A stretch of DNA of 64,000 nt from Bagarius yarrelli. Lineage: Eukaryota; Chordata; Actinopteri; Siluriformes; Sisoridae. Shown here piece after piece: positions 1-11,607 of this stretch (position 1 is its first letter; every line of letters begins with the position of its first letter). Position numbers and translations under genes: made by a program. Under the pieces are notes generated by a model. That model saw nothing but the letters and a program-made list of their open reading frames with translations, was not told the origin of the DNA and ran no database searches. The stretch spans positions 892,532 through 956,531 of the forward strand of contig VCAZ01000124.1 of assembly GCA_005784505.1 (NCBI GenBank), written 5' to 3'.

Positions 1-370
1 AACTCATCTGAAATGGGTGTGATTTGCTTGAAAAAACTGAAACCTGTGAGAGATCCACTTTTACTACACATTCATACATTTCAATTTTAGCAGATAAGGC
101 ATTTTTAATTTTTAAACCATTTTTCTTATAGCTCTCATTAGCAGGAAAAGATAGCAAATCTGGCTTAAGCAGTTCTTCATTGCAGAGCATAGTAAGATTA
201 AAAAGAATAGACACCCGTGCCTGGAAGTCCGACCACCTCACCCATCCCCCTACCTCAGTCCCTCTGTTGACCTCTTGTCACTGCCATTTAATTTGGGCAC
301 TCGTTTTTCCAATATTCTAAATCACCGCAGATCAAGCCACCGTCACGATTACTATCACCTCTTTCTATGT

Positions 371-670
371 CATATAGGTGAGTCCGAACTGAAGGACCTT
401 GTAGTGATATGCCCAAAACGACCTGTGCCTTGGGAGGATAGAGACATAAAAGTAAGCATCCTTAAGGTCTACAGCCACAAACCAATCCCGGGGCTTCAAA
501 AGTTTTGAATGGGACCATGTGATGGACCCAGTTCAGCCTTGCCTCCTTAAATGCAGAAAAGCCCCCCCCCCTTCTTGGGTACAATAAAGTAGGGGCTGTA
601 AAACCCCTGATTTATCTCGGTTAGGTGGACAGACTCGATTGCGTCCATTCGGAGAAGGGATCAGATGAAG
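371..670 (-). mobile_element. DIRS-like retrotransposon fragment, reverse transcriptase
   Basis: On the minus strand the frames give ESVHLTEINQGFYSPYFIVP then KKGG, and, after an indel-rich patch, RDWFVAVDLKDAYFYVSILP continuing into RHRSFWAY. This is the DIRS-type reverse transcriptase block (PKK-GG, then DWFVxxDLKDAYFHVSI with the first catalytic aspartate). Only a few hundred bases remain and the frame is broken, partly at a run of ten C on the plus strand near 561. A Ty3-like source cannot be excluded, but the DLKDAYF context favours DIRS. Confidence 0.6.
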
Positions 671-974
671 GTCTCCAGTGTGCGTTTAGTTTTCATCTTG
701 AACTTCTTTACTTCTGGTAAGGTAGAATTGCAACTTTGTGTACTGCTTCATTAAAATAGTTGGACTGAGTTGTTGGATAATTTGTGGTCTGTCTTGCTAC
801 TTTGTGCATTGGGTGGTTAATCAGCCTAGTTTCAGTCCCCCTCTAGGTGTGAATTGTGGGCAGGGCTTGTGGATATATATTGATGGTTTTCTGTAGCTAC
901 AGTGACTCTAGCGGTTTGAGATTTTAAACTCTCTCAACACACATAATACTCTCCATTTAATAACAGTACTGTAA

Positions 975-1785
975 ATAATAGCACTTATTTAAAATATGCC
1001 ATGCACAGCATGCCCATTCCTGTTGTCACATCGCACAGGCCCAGACATAGCCACCCCCACTCCCTAGGTCTCATTTACCTTTCTCTATCTTTGAGTTTCA
1101 TGCAGTTTCAGTCATTTCTCCAATCAACATTCTGGTCATCGTCATCTACTGCCCTCCTGGTCCCCCTGGGAAACCTTCTAGATGACATGGATACACTTCT
1201 TAGTCTTGATGGTACTCGATGACTTCGACCTTCAGTCAGCTCCACTCCTCCTGCATTCTGCCTTTGATAGACTCCTTTTCCTTGACCTTCAACAGCTCTC
1301 CTCCCCCACACACAAGGGAGGAAATCCACCCTGGATTTGGTTTTTACTTGTCCTTCCACACCAACTTTCAACCTACCAAAGTTTTCACACACCACTCCAC
1401 TGCTGCGCTCCCTCCATTGGCTCTCAGTAGCTGCACGCATCAGATTCAAAACACTGATGCCTGCCTACAAAGCCAGAAATGGAGCTGCACCCTTCTACCT
1501 ACAAGCACTTATCACTCCTCGCATGGAATGAACTTCCTATCAATGTCAGAACAGCAGAGTCACTGGCCGTCTTCAAGAGGCGTTTGAAAACCAATGTCTT
1601 TCTTAAATACCTTCCTCCTGACATTTAAAATAAAAAAAATTACTCTTTCAACAGTTTTTTTTGTTGTTGTTACACTGATTTGTGAACTATTGTATCAGTA
1701 TTGAGCTGTTTAATGATGTGACTCAAAGCACTTTTTGTACATCGCTCTGGACAAGAGCGTCTGCTAAATGCTGTAAATGTAAATG
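975..1785 (+). mobile_element. L2/CR1-type LINE fragment, 5' scrap plus 3' end
   Basis: The start near 1000 (CATGCACAGCATGCCCATTC) matches the beginning of the LINE scrap at 21160. The later part encodes the C-terminal end of the polyprotein: AARIRFKTLMPAYKAKNGAA-like, then WNELPINVRTAE-like and FKRRLKTN-like residues around 1430-1610. It ends with the tail CTCTGGACAAGAGCGTCTGC around 1745, shared with the SINEs here. The middle is missing and frames shift, so it is internally deleted and non-functional. Confidence 0.65.
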
Positions 1786-2482
1786 TCCAGAATGCCCCTG
1801 AACCTGGGTGGGCGTCTGGTGAACTACATCGCTAAGCCTAGCCGAATGGTCTTGAGGAGCCACTGGAAGGTATTGGAAAGGCTTACCCAAGCTTCCAAAG
1901 AAACACACTTGGAGTATCCCGGGTGGGATCGTTGTGGCTGACTAAGGGAGGTGCAGTGGTCAGAGGTAGACCATACTTCCAACTGCTGAACTCCCCCATG
2001 GAGCCTGCAGCTGGTGGATGGATGTTTCAGCAGGTTTGGCTCTACTTCATGCATCAAGCAAGGCGAGCTGCTGCAGCTCTATAGCTTTGTTTTGCCCTGG
2101 TTAGTAGGGCTGCCATCTCTGCGTTAAGCTCTGACTGACGAACCCCCGAAAAGTCATCAGCCTCAAATGGGTTCACGCACTCTCAGATGCTGTGACTGGC
2201 ATAGCCTCGTGATCCAAGCTCCGGCTGGGAAACCCCTCTCATTCCTTTAGAGACCTGACCAACGTGCACACTGCCAGGGAAGGTTGGGAGGCCTGCGGAG
2301 ATTGACCCGCATGACCCCTTTATGCTCCCTGATAATCCCCGCTGTGGCCTCATATCCAAAGGTAGGAGAATCCGAGCTGAGAGAGGCCGGGCTGGGCAAG
2401 GCTCTCAGCTTAGTGAAATCAGCCACAAGGTCCCCCTTCTTAAAAAAACACATATGTACAGTCCTGCCTGAAGCTAATGAAC
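1786..2482. other. Unclassified GC-richer block
   Basis: About 700 bases with visibly higher GC than the surroundings. No frame is long (best 68-77 codons) and I recognise no domain. It may be an internal piece of a retroelement, for example a gag-like region, but I cannot name it. Confidence 0.3.
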
Positions 2483-3230
2483 ATCTAAAAGCAGGTGAGC
2501 ATGCTGTGATCAGATGAGACCAAAATCGAGCTCGGGCATCAACTCAACTCGCCATGTTTGTAGGAGGAGGAATGCTGCCTTTGTCCCCAAGAACACCATC
2601 CCCACCAACATCCAAACATAGAGGTCGAAACATTATGGTTTGGGGGTGTTTTGCCGCAAAAGGGAACAGGACAACTTTACCGCATCAAAGGGATGTGGCA
2701 GATAAATGTAGCAACTCTTGGGTACGTCAAATCCCTCAGTCAAGGCACTGAAAAAAAGATGGTTATTCCAACAGGACAATGACCCAAAACACATGGGCAA
2801 GACAATAACAGAGTGTGATTCCGGAAGTAGCATATAAAGGTCCTGGAGTGTCCTAGTTAGTCTTCTTAATCCTATAAACAATCTGTGAAGGGAACTGAAG
2901 GTTTGAGTTGCCAAACATCAGCCTTGAATAATGAATGACTTGTAAAGAAGCTGCAAAAAGGAGTGGAACAAAATCCCTTCTGAGATGTGTGCAAACCTTG
3001 TGGCCAATTACACAAACGTCTCTGTGATTGCCAACAAGGCTTTTGCCACCAGGTACTATGTAATGTTTTGTGAATGGGTCAATTACTTATTTTACTTTTT
3101 GAAATGTTGTTATTCTGTCTGTCACTATTGGAATGAACTTACTATTAAACTTATAAACTGATCATTTCTTTATCATCAGGAAGACGTACAAAGTTGGTAG
3201 GGTATAAAATCATTTTCTTTTCTCACTGTA
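2483..3230 (+). mobile_element. Tc1-like transposon, 5'-truncated
   Basis: The DDE transposase C-terminal half is recognisable in pieces: an N-IMVWGCFAAKG-like box near 2630, QQDNDPKHMGK near 2770 (the second aspartate in a Q-D-N-D-P-K-H motif), then the VANYTNVSVIANKAFATRYY-like end near 3000-3055. The right terminal repeat runs to CACTGTA at 3230. The left end and the N-terminal DNA-binding domain are missing, and stops and indels are frequent. Confidence 0.85.
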
Positions 3231-3734
3231 TTCAAAGTGTAGAAACTCTTTAGTCAGAGTTAATTAAAAAGAATTTAATTAAATGTAATCGATGTGTTCA
3301 GGCACAGAAAAGATTTTTACATTAATCCTAAATTTATTAGCCAAATCATGTATTAGATTTTTTTTATGTTAGTGGTTATGAATATATAAATAAGAACAAG
3401 ATTTGTAAACATTGTGTGCATACTGTTGATTAGTGCAACTCAGGTAAAAAGATTAGACTCTTCAGTGTCCAGCTTTGTCTATATGAAGAGTAATGAGTAA
3501 TTTACCAAAAATTATATGTGTTAAAAAATATAACCAGTTATGGTTTAATATTTAAATAAATGCCTGCAATAGTAATTTAGCAGCAAAAATAAATGAACAT
3601 TTATCCAGTTCCTACACTGCACTACAGCTTACTCAGCTGTGCAAGCACTCTTTTTAAACTTCAGACTAATTAGCAGATGTAATCTGATGCAGGTGATGCA
3701 AAGTACATGGTGATTTCATGATATTTAAGGACCT
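3231..3734. other. AT-rich sequence, nothing recognised
   Basis: No ORF, repeat or signal that I can support; AT-rich non-coding sequence. Confidence 0.5.
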
Positions 3735-3840
3735 TGCTCAGGGGCCCAGCAGTGGTAACTTGGTTGTACTGGAAATCGAATCCACAATCTTCTAGTTAGC
3801 AGTCCAACGCCTTAATCGCTGAGGCTAAGGCTATTGCTGC
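3735..3840 (-). repeat. tRNA-derived SINE fragment
   Basis: Antisense copy: CAGGGGCCCAGCAGTGG, then the reverse complement of a B-box (GGAAATCGAATCC) and of the A-box region. Same family as the copies at 27.3 and 28.8 kb. Confidence 0.6.
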
Positions 3841-4229
3841 CTCTTGCACTCTGGCTAAAGATGTTGCTCATAGTGCTCAGGAGTGTTTACTGGCACAGAC
3901 TGGGGTTGGTATATAAGCATCGGTGTGTTGCTTAGCAATAGCTAAAAGATATGATCTTCCAGAGTTCTGCTATTAAAAATTTATTCTACATTTGCATCTG
4001 ACATCTTGTTCTCAATCATAACACTATCACAAAGTGTAGTATTTACATTTGAAAAGTGAACTTTTAGTGTTTTACGTCCCCGATCTGGGGGACTCCTGGA
4101 TGTTGAGTATTATGGTGATCTGGTATGTTTAGATGCTGTTTTCCCCATTCTTATTTGCTTACGTTGTTGATGATGAGAGCGGCTGGTTGCTTAACATATC
4201 AGGGAGCCCTCATGTCTGTGTTTCGCTCT

Positions 4230-4366
4230 GGTTCTCCTTTTAGTTATGCTGTTCCAGTTAGTCTTGCCGGAGTCTATGCTTGCACTCTACATAATATACT
4301 CAATCACTCCATACACTGTGATTTCAATGTCACTTAACTGTTTTCCTTCTTTTTGGTCTTTCTTAC

Positions 4367-4405
<39 letters not shown>

Positions 4406-4855
4406 CGAGCTACATATGCCACAATGGAGCTGCCAGTAATCCAGACCCCGTCTCCACTCCGGACCTTTCAGACCCTTCCCTGCGACCCGCTCCAGTTGAT
4501 GATTACATCAACAGGGTGACAAGGACGTTCCACTCTGCCATAAAGACGTTCCCGCTGTTCTTTAAGGACTTATGGTTTAAGTTGCTCACACACACAGTGA
4601 AACCACATAATTCCTGCTACCTGTTGTTCACCCAAATGAGGATGGGTTCTCTGTTGAGATTGGTTCCTCTCAAGGTTTCCTCCTATTCCATCGCAGGAAG
4701 TTTTTCCTTGCCGTTTTTCCTTGCCGCTTGCTCATCAGGTACAAGCCGAATTCTGATTTATTTTCATCTTATAATTTCTTTGATTGTGTAAAGCTGCTTT
4801 TTTGTGACAATGACCATTTTAAAAAGCGCTATACAAATAAAATTGAATAAAATTG
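4230..4855 (+). repeat. Teleost interspersed repeat ending in AAGCGCTATACAAATAAAAT
   Basis: Holds a (TC)n run at 4371-4402 and a stretch common in fish genomes: TTGGTTCCTCTCAAGGTTTC, then TTTTTCCTTGCC, a GTAAAGCTGCTTT phrase, and the ending AAGCGCTATACAAATAAAAT. The reading frame through it is fortuitous. I recognise the sequence but cannot assign the class with certainty. Confidence 0.6.
4371..4402 (+). repeat. (TC)n microsatellite
   Basis: Uninterrupted TC dinucleotide run inside the interspersed repeat. Confidence 0.9.
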
Positions 4856-5204
4856 ATTTCTGATAACCGTTTGCTGGCTCCACTGTGATTACTAGACCAG
4901 ATCTGCTGCTTCCTTTTTAATGAGATCATTTAGTGGATGTCCAAATTTTTAGGCACCCTGCAATAATAGCTAGCCTTCCTTGTGATTTTTTGTCCGCCTT
5001 TTGTCGTAATTCTTAGGCAGACTGCAATTGCTGCAGTCTTATCAATTTAGGGATGGAACCACCTGTGGCACAAGTGGGCATCTAAGAACCATGAAGAACC
5101 AGACTGACCCATCAGAATTAGGCACTAAAATCACAGTTGGACCGGTCTCTGTGCAACTGCGGTGCAATTGCCCTATATAAGCTTTCTCTAAATCAGCCCT
5201 TTTT

Positions 5205-5834
5205 GTGTATCACAGCTGGATATCTCTTTATATGGTGGATTTTAAGGTTATCGCAACCATAGATGGCCAATGGGAGAAAAGGCTGGCCCATGTGGGCCGA
5301 TCAAACAGACGAGCTACTGTAGTAGTACTGAAGTTAATGCTTTTTCTTTCTATAAAAGTGTTCTGCTGGAAAACCTTGGGTCCGGTCATCCATGTGCATG
5401 TAACTTTGAAATGTACAACCTACCTAAGCAGTGTTGGAGACAAAGTACACCCGTTCATGGAGTTTTGAGTATATTTTCAGTATTCTATGATGGCTCTGAT
5501 GGCTTTAATTTTTTGGTGGCCTCATTCAACAGGATAATGCACCCACCACAAAGCAAAAATGGTTCAGGAATGGTTGAACAAGCACAACAAGAAATTTAAG
5601 GTGTTGACTTTGCCACAAATTCCACAGATCTCTATTAAGCATCTGTGGGATGTGCTGGACAAACAAGTCTCATCCATGAATGCCCCACATCGCAACTTAA
5701 AGGATTTAAAGTATCTGCTTTTAACATTTTAGTGTCAGACACCACAGCACACCTGTAGGGATCTAGTGGAGTTCATGCGAGGGGCCAACACGATATTAGG
5801 CAGGTGGTAATAAATTTATCCCTGATCAGTGTGT
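5205..5834 (+). mobile_element. Internally deleted Tc1-like transposon
   Basis: AGGCTGGCCCATGTGGGCCG and GACGAGCTACTGTAGTAGTA near 5280-5325 match the end of the transposase DNA-binding domain. The sequence then jumps from KVNA-like codons straight to a late DDE segment (GTTCTGCTGGAAAACCTTGG onward). QQDNAPPHKAKMVQEWLNKH-like and HLWDVLDKQV-like codons follow to 5730. The right end reads TAGGCAGGTGG and finishes with GATCAGTGTGTA at 5834. About half of the transposase gene is gone, so it could only have moved in trans. Confidence 0.8.
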
Positions 5835-6425
5835 ATGCGTGTATTGTGTATGCATTTTTCTTTGCTTTTTTTTTCTTTTTCGTGAATATTTTTTTCTCCC
5901 TCACACAGTTTTGAAGGTTGAACATCAATGTGCACCAACACCATTATGCGTCATCACAAACTGTCTGTGTTTACCCAAAAAAGATTAAAGGGTCTGTATT
6001 GATTTCAGGAAGCTTAATTCTGTGTCCCAGATCGGGGTCTACCGTATGCCTAGAATGGATTAGTTTTAAAAAATAGAAAGGGACAACTGGATGTCTATAA
6101 AGGCTACTGGTAAGGTACCCAGAGACCAAAATTCCATATAATTTGTTGCATTCAGAACACCAATGTGTCTGTATTGCATGAGTTGCATAGGGAAATTGCG
6201 AACCTCTTATGGTGCTGAATGCGACAAATATGAGTGGGAAAGAACCCCTATTTGGAATTTTAAGAACGACAAGTTTACAAACTTGTGTAAAACCGGGCAA
6301 TAGCACAGCCTGAAGTCTTGTGATCGTTTAATAAATGTGTAGGGTAAAATAAATGTAGATAATTATATAAAGAGGTGCTGTGTGGAAACATAATAGTCCT
6401 GCGTGACTGCAGTCTGGAAGCATGT
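5835..6425. other. No recognised feature
   Basis: Non-coding sequence. A 111-codon minus-strand frame (5971-6306) has no domain I recognise and is probably chance. Confidence 0.4.
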
Positions 6426-6620
6426 GTGAAATCAGACCAATCATGGCAAGTTTATTTATATAGCACATTTTATACGGTGCATTTTATGCAGTGGTAATTC
6501 ATAGTGCTTTACATAAGAATAACTAAAAAATTTAAATAAAAACAAAGATTTGAAGTACATGAAAACAGGTAATAATATAAAATGAAAAGATTATAAAAGA
6601 TGATACGCTCACGTGCACAG
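6426..6620 (-). repeat. Interspersed repeat end (TTTATTTATATAGCACATTT)
   Basis: TTTATTTATATAGCACATTT followed by AGTGCTTTACATAAGAA is the antisense 3' tail of a common fish LINE or SINE. Only the tail is present. Confidence 0.5.
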
Positions 6621-6959
6621 TGCGCAACAAGCAGAGTGACCTCATCGACCAGGAAGTACAAAGGAGACCATCTAACTACTGCAAGTCAGGCTTTATTTAT
6701 TCAGCATGTGGTTTGCTTTTAATACAAACAGTCATGCCAAAAGGAAGATGACATTGGTGGGTAAAATACCAGTTGAGTCTCGTTACAGGCCATGCATGAT
6801 TCCGTAGAAAATATTTTTTTTATTATTAAGAAATGTATATATTAAATAGAAGCTGTACTTATTTATTTCTTGGTGCAGAGATAGACAGCAGTAACTGATA
6901 AACTGCCCCAAAGCAATGTTGTCTGCAAGATTGCTTTCCTGCAGGGCCATCTTTGTCTA

Positions 6960-7510
6960 CCCTGAAGATGTACTCGGTGGCCATAGCAGCCTACCACACT
7001 CTAAAGCCATCTAATGGCCATCATTGGGGAGGAAAGCACTAGTTACTTGCTTCCTTTGTGACACAAGGAGTCTCAGACCTGCATGCCAACTAAGATTTAC
7101 GTCTAAGGTGGTTTTGGAGGGGTCTGCAGGGAAGCATTGGTCAAGCAGCTGACCTCCAAGAGAGTCGGAACCCCTCTGCATGCCCTGGCTGCGTATGTAC
7201 ATGCAAATCAGTAAAGAAGGACAGATCGGTTGTTTGCTTTAGAAGAATTAGAAAGGGACTCCCAGGCTGCAAAGCTATGAGCAGATGGATGGTTGAGGCC
7301 ATCAGGCTTGCCTATGAATCCTCTGCACAGGCTCAGAGCACACTCTAAAAGAGGTATGGATGCCTCAAAGGCATGGTGCCTGAGGGTCCCTCTGGCTGTA
7401 GTGCGGCAGACTGGCCCTCTCAGCACAAATACTTCTGCTTCTATCACCTGGACCTGGCAGCCATGCTTGGGTTATGGTGTTGTCATCCCGACCGGACAGT
7501 AGCACATCAG
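6960..7510 (+). mobile_element. DIRS-like tyrosine recombinase fragment
   Basis: Frames on the plus strand read SRWMVEAIRLAYES, then AHSKRGMDASKAW, and after a one-base shift AADWPSQHKYFCFYHLDLAA. This is the order seen at the end of DIRS/Ngaro tyrosine recombinases: an HxxR box (H-S-K-R), an AA-W-S helix and a tyrosine in FYxLD. Stops and frameshifts show it is dead. It is opposite in orientation to the DIRS-like reverse transcriptase scrap at 371-670. Confidence 0.6.
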
Positions 7511-7624
7511 GAGCTCGCTAAGCAGTGTTGCGGGCAAGTCTTATTTTTTTCTGTACAGCAGATTTCCAGTATTTTCATAGAAAACATCTCTAAGGACATT
7601 AACTTATATAGTTATGTCATATGT

Positions 7625-8170
7625 ATGTTGTAATAGAAAATCATGCCGATGAGTGATGCAGTGTCGTCTGAGGGCCCAACACCACAGGCACCAACAAAGG
7701 TCTTTGCTCTTGTCTCTCATGCACAGATATTTCTTCGGTTTTTCTGAAACTTTTAATGATGTTATACACTGTAGATAATAAAATTTGCAAAGCCTTTGCA
7801 ATTTGATTTTAAGGAACATTGTTTTTAAATAATCTCTATTTACACACTCTTTTACAGATTGGAGAGCCTCTGCCCATCTTTACTTCTGACAGACTCTTTG
7901 AGTCTTTAAGATGTCTCCTAATAGCTAATCATGTTACAAACCTGATGTCAATTAACTCAGTTGCTAAATCTTCTCCAAGCTGAATCTTTTTAAAAATGTA
8001 TTGCTTTTTTAGCCCTTTGTTGATTCAGTGCCAACTTTTTGAGAAGGTAGAAGGCATCAAATTTGAAATGAGCTTATTTAGTGGATAAAAGTGTAAAATT
8101 TTAGTTTAAACATTGTTAACCATGTTTTATTGTAAATAAAATGTTGATCCATGTGATTTGAAAGTTTAGT
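7625..8170 (-). mobile_element. Tc1-like or derived non-autonomous transposon
   Basis: Minus-strand codons between 7845 and 7640 recall the N-terminal helix-turn-helix of Tc1 transposases (KVSEKPKKY, then WALRRHCITHRHD), with frameshifts. The stretch from 7855 onward (GAGCCTCTGCCCATCTTTAC, AATCATGTTACAAACCTG, GTGCCAACTTTTTGAGAAG) is a terminal segment I recognise as frequent in teleost introns. The coding part resembles the copy at 56515-56870. Confidence 0.65.
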
Positions 8171-8410
8171 TTTACTGGGGGGGGGCTATTCAGAGTTTGA
8201 TGATGTTACTCTTATTAAAAATCTAATCAATAACAAACTGTGTTAACATTGTCTTTATGATAGTGTTTAGTGGAAACCATGTAAAGAGACAAGACTTACC
8301 ATTACACAGCTGCGTCTCCATAAAAAGTCATACAGTTATGAATCCTCCTTTTTTAAATTCAACAATGAAGAGCCCTTATCAGGTAATATTGACTGATTAC
8401 TGTCGACTTT

Positions 8411-8539
8411 GAGGTTTATTGAAAAAGGACTTGAAAGTGGAAAGTTGTGCAGTTTTTGCCTCAGTTTTCAGTTCTAAATCATCCAATCTGAGAGATCTGA
8501 TTCTGTCTGTGAATAAACTCAGAAATTGGAGACCCTAAG
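8411..8539 (+). pseudogene. NLR-C (NLRP-like) leucine-rich-repeat exon relic 1
   Basis: Reading from 8452, the translation gives VFASVFSSKSSNLRDLILSV followed by NKL, which tracks the fish NLR-C LRR pattern (ALxSAL-RSNPSHLRELDLSxNKL). TTGGAGACCCTAAG then matches the usual LETLR exon end, and GT at 8540 is the splice donor. The middle of the second repeat is deleted and the frame is broken by a stop. The intron after the donor carries a phrase like GTCATATGACCT that recurs after relic 2. NLR-C genes encode cytosolic FISNA-NACHT-LRR immune sensors and are hugely expanded in fish. No NACHT exon is seen here, so this is a decayed orphan exon. Assignment rests on recalled family sequence, not a search. 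Confidence 0.6.
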
Positions 8540-8798
8540 GTATGATCATTTCTCTGACAGTCATATGACCTACACATTTTTTAATAGTGACAATAAAACT
8601 GAGGTTTTAGTGTAAGAAAAATCCTTTTCATTTGTATTAATTTATTTTACACTGCTGCATTATTTTATCTCACACTATTTTTGTGACAAACGTGCTATCT
8701 TTAAAATTAATGCCAAGAAATATTTTTATATTTGATAAAACTTGTTTTAGTTTTTAATTTATGCCTTATTTAAAGCTTCAGAAACAATTGACTGTAAC

Positions 8799-9164
8799 TG
8801 TAATGAAACAGGCTGAGAGGGATCCATTATGTAGGCAGCGTTTATTAAACACAAAGACAATATCCAAAAGGGTAAACAGTAAGCAGGCAAAGATCATAGA
8901 TCATAGCAAAGATCAGACAGGAGAAGTAGGAAAAGTAAGGCAAACATAAGGCAGAGACGTAGTCGAAGAACAGGCAAACAAATCCAAAACCAAAAAAACA
9001 AAGTAGTCCAACGCTCGGTAAGTTGCAGGGCAAACAATACTTCGCGCCGATTAGCATTAGGCGCTAGTTTAAATAGCGAACCAAACAGGAAGTGAACCCG
9101 GAAGTAAACCCGTAAATATTCCGGCAATGGCGCCCTCTGGTGACTTGGAGACGGATTCCTTACA
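8799..9164 (-). repeat. 3' LTR of the gypsy chromovirus
   Basis: On the minus strand it opens TGTAAGGAATCC directly after a purine-rich tract (AGGGGTGGGG, plus-strand 9168-9177) and ends TTACA at 8799. TG...CA ends, 366 bases and an adjacent polypurine tract are what a Ty3/gypsy LTR should show. No matching 5' LTR is present in the window. Confidence 0.75.
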
Positions 9165-11075
9165 GTACCCCACCCCTAAAAACGCCTCCAGGCGTTCCTC
9201 GGGGCCGTCCACGAGGGCGAGGAGCTGGAACTTCAGGGTGGGCGGCGTGAAACTCGCAAATAAGGGATGAGTCTAGGATGTCACTGGCCTTCACCCATGA
9301 GCGCTCCTCTGGACCGTAACCAGCCCAGTCTACCAGGTACTCCAGCACTCCTCTTCTTCTCTGAGAATCCAGGATTTCTTGAACCTGATGGGCTGGAGCT
9401 CCATCCACCTTAATGGGTGCTGGGGGTTCTGTGGGGAGAGGTTCATTAATGGGACTGGCCTGGAACGATTTAAGTAGAGAGACGTGGAAAGATGGGGAGA
9501 TGCGATACGACGCAGGCAGCTCTAAACGGATTGACTGGATTAATCTGTTTGATGATCTTGAAGGGCCCTACGTACCTTGGGCCTAGTTTCTTAGGTAACT
9601 GAAGACGGAGGTTCGGTTTGGCTTGGATGCGCTGTGTGTTTATGGCATGTCGCAAACGGACGTGAGCACTCTCCCAAACCGACGCACTGAGCTTGAACCA
9701 GTCATCCGCTGCCGGCACGCTGGATGGCTCTCCTGACCAGGGAAACATGGGAGGCTGGAAACCTAACACACTGAAAAGAAGATATAGAAGAGTGTGTGAG
9801 TGAATTCTGTGCATATTCGGCCCATGGTAAAAACTCACTCCACCGAGACTGTTCTCTAGCACAATCTGAGGTACCTCCCCAATTCCTGGTTGAGTCTCTC
9901 CACCTGTCCATTGGACTGTGGATGATAACCTGAGGTGAGGCTGACATAGAGGTCAAGGACCCTACAAAACTCGGTCCACCCTGAGATGTAAACTGGGGCA
10001 CACGATTGTATACTATGCCCTCAGGTATACCAAAATTTCGGAAGACCTGGTGGAAAAGTTGCTGCGTGGTCTCCATGGCTGTGGGTAAGCCTTTGAGGGG
10101 TATCAGATGACAGGCCTTGGAGAAACGATTAACTATGGTCAAGATTAGAGGCAGATCTCTGATGAAATCAACAGCCAAGTGCGGCCATGGTCTCTGCGGG
10201 ATAGGTAGGGGTTCAAGCAATCCCTCAGGTAAATGGCATGGGATCTTAGCCTGGGCGCACGTCGTACAGGCACGCACAAAAGTCTTGACATCCTCCCAGA
10301 GATTAGGCCACCAGTAAGTACTGCTCAAAAGTTCATATGTATGCTAAATTCCTTGGATGGTCGGCACTTAACGAAGTATGCACCCATGACATAACTCGGC
10401 TACGTAGAGAGCGAGGTATATATGTCTTGTCAGTGGGGCATGCCGCCGGTGGAGGGTCATTCCGTTGAGCAGTCTCGGTCTTGCCCTCAAGATCCCAGCG
10501 GATAGCGGATATTTAGTGGAACCCTGTTGCATAGGAGGGTCGTGAACCCTTGAAAGTGCATCAGCTTTACTGTTCTTGGAACCAGGCCGGTAGGTTACGG
10601 TAAATCGGAATCTGGTAAATAATAGTGCCCACCTGGCCTGCCTAGAGTTAAGACGCTTGTCTGACTTTAAATACTCCAAGTTTTTATGGTCCCTTATTAC
10701 CAGAAATGGATGTGTGCTCCCCTCCAGCCAATGTCTCCACTCAGTTAGAGCTTCCTTTATGGCCAGCAGCTCCTTGTTGCCGACGCCATAATTACATTCT
10801 GCCGGTGCTAGCTTCCGTGAAAAGAATGCACACGAGTGGAGCTTAGGTGGTGTGCCATGATGCTGGGAGAGGACAGCACCTACCCCACAGTTAGAAGAGT
10901 CTACCTCAACCACAAAAGGTAAAGATGGACCTGGGCGTCTGAGAATAGGGGCAGACATAAACTTAGCCTTTAGTTTCTCGAAGGCTTGTGTAGCTGCTGG
11001 GGTGAACTGTAGTTTAGATGGCTTGCCTCTAAGAAGCAAGCTGATCGGCGCCGCTGTCTGGCTGCTTTGTGTAAT
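9165..11075 (-). mobile_element. Ty3/gypsy chromovirus pol, 5'-truncated and broken
   Basis: Read on the minus strand, the order is: RNase H (11039-10368) with VDSSNCGVGAVLSQ, FFSRKLAPAECNY and YRPGSKNSKADALSR; integrase (10328-9702) with a zinc-finger end CTTC, a core HLAVDFIRD and EFLPWAEYAQNS; a GPY/F domain near 9560 (LGPRYVGPFKII); and a chromodomain (9408-9160) with YLVDWAGYGPEERSW. Chromodomains steer integration towards chromatin marks in this clade. Reverse transcriptase, protease and gag are missing because the 5' end stops near 11075. Several frameshifts split the reading frame, and the usual SDRGPQF box reads VYNRVPQF, so one catalytic aspartate is lost. Confidence 0.9.
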
Positions 11076-11119
11076 ATTATAATAATATTATCCAACTTAC
11101 GTTTACATTTTTACAACTG

Positions 11120-11235
11120 AGCAATTGATGGGTTAAGGGCCTTGATAAGTTAACAGTGGTAACTTGGTGTTGCTGGAAAGCAAAGCCACATTCTTCTGGT
11201 TAGCAGTCAAACACATTAACCACTGTGCTACCAGC
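11120..11235 (-). repeat. tRNA-derived SINE fragment
   Basis: Antisense: GGGTTAAGGGCCTTGATAAG, then AGTGGTAACTTGG, and the reverse complement of GCTCAGTGGTTAA near 11215-11235. It abuts a sense fragment on its right. Confidence 0.55.
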
Positions 11236-11400
11236 TCTCGAAACATCATAGGTTCCATCTCCAGCACCTGCGAGCGACTGGGCCCCTGAGTATGGCCCTT
11301 ACCCTTTAATTGCTCAGTTAAATGAAAAAAAAAAAAGATATAAATATAAATGTCACTCCATATATCATATGGTCATCTGACAAATGCCAGGAAATGCAAA
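11236..11400 (+). repeat. tRNA-derived SINE fragment, sense
   Basis: GGGCCCCTGAGTATGGCCCT and AATTGCTCAGTTAAATG match the SINE body; CATCTGACAAATGCCAGGAA is the tail. Head-to-head with the preceding antisense copy. Confidence 0.5.
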
Positions 11401-11607
11401 TTTTTTTTGTTAAATACACATTTAACAAAACCAGACAATATATTTTGTTCCATTTGTGCTGTGTGGGAACATTTCAGCAAAATCTCTGTGTTTAGGTGTG
11501 AGAGGTGAAATAAAGATTTGGCAACAAGAGATGCAGAATTATGGTTTTACTTAATGGTTTCCAGCTCTGGTTCTGAAAAATTCATTTTTTCGCTGAATAT
11601 ATGTATA

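Noticed and set aside
5971..6306. 111-codon minus-strand frame
   Set aside because: No recognised domain, no flanking gene signals, AT-rich context; likely chance.
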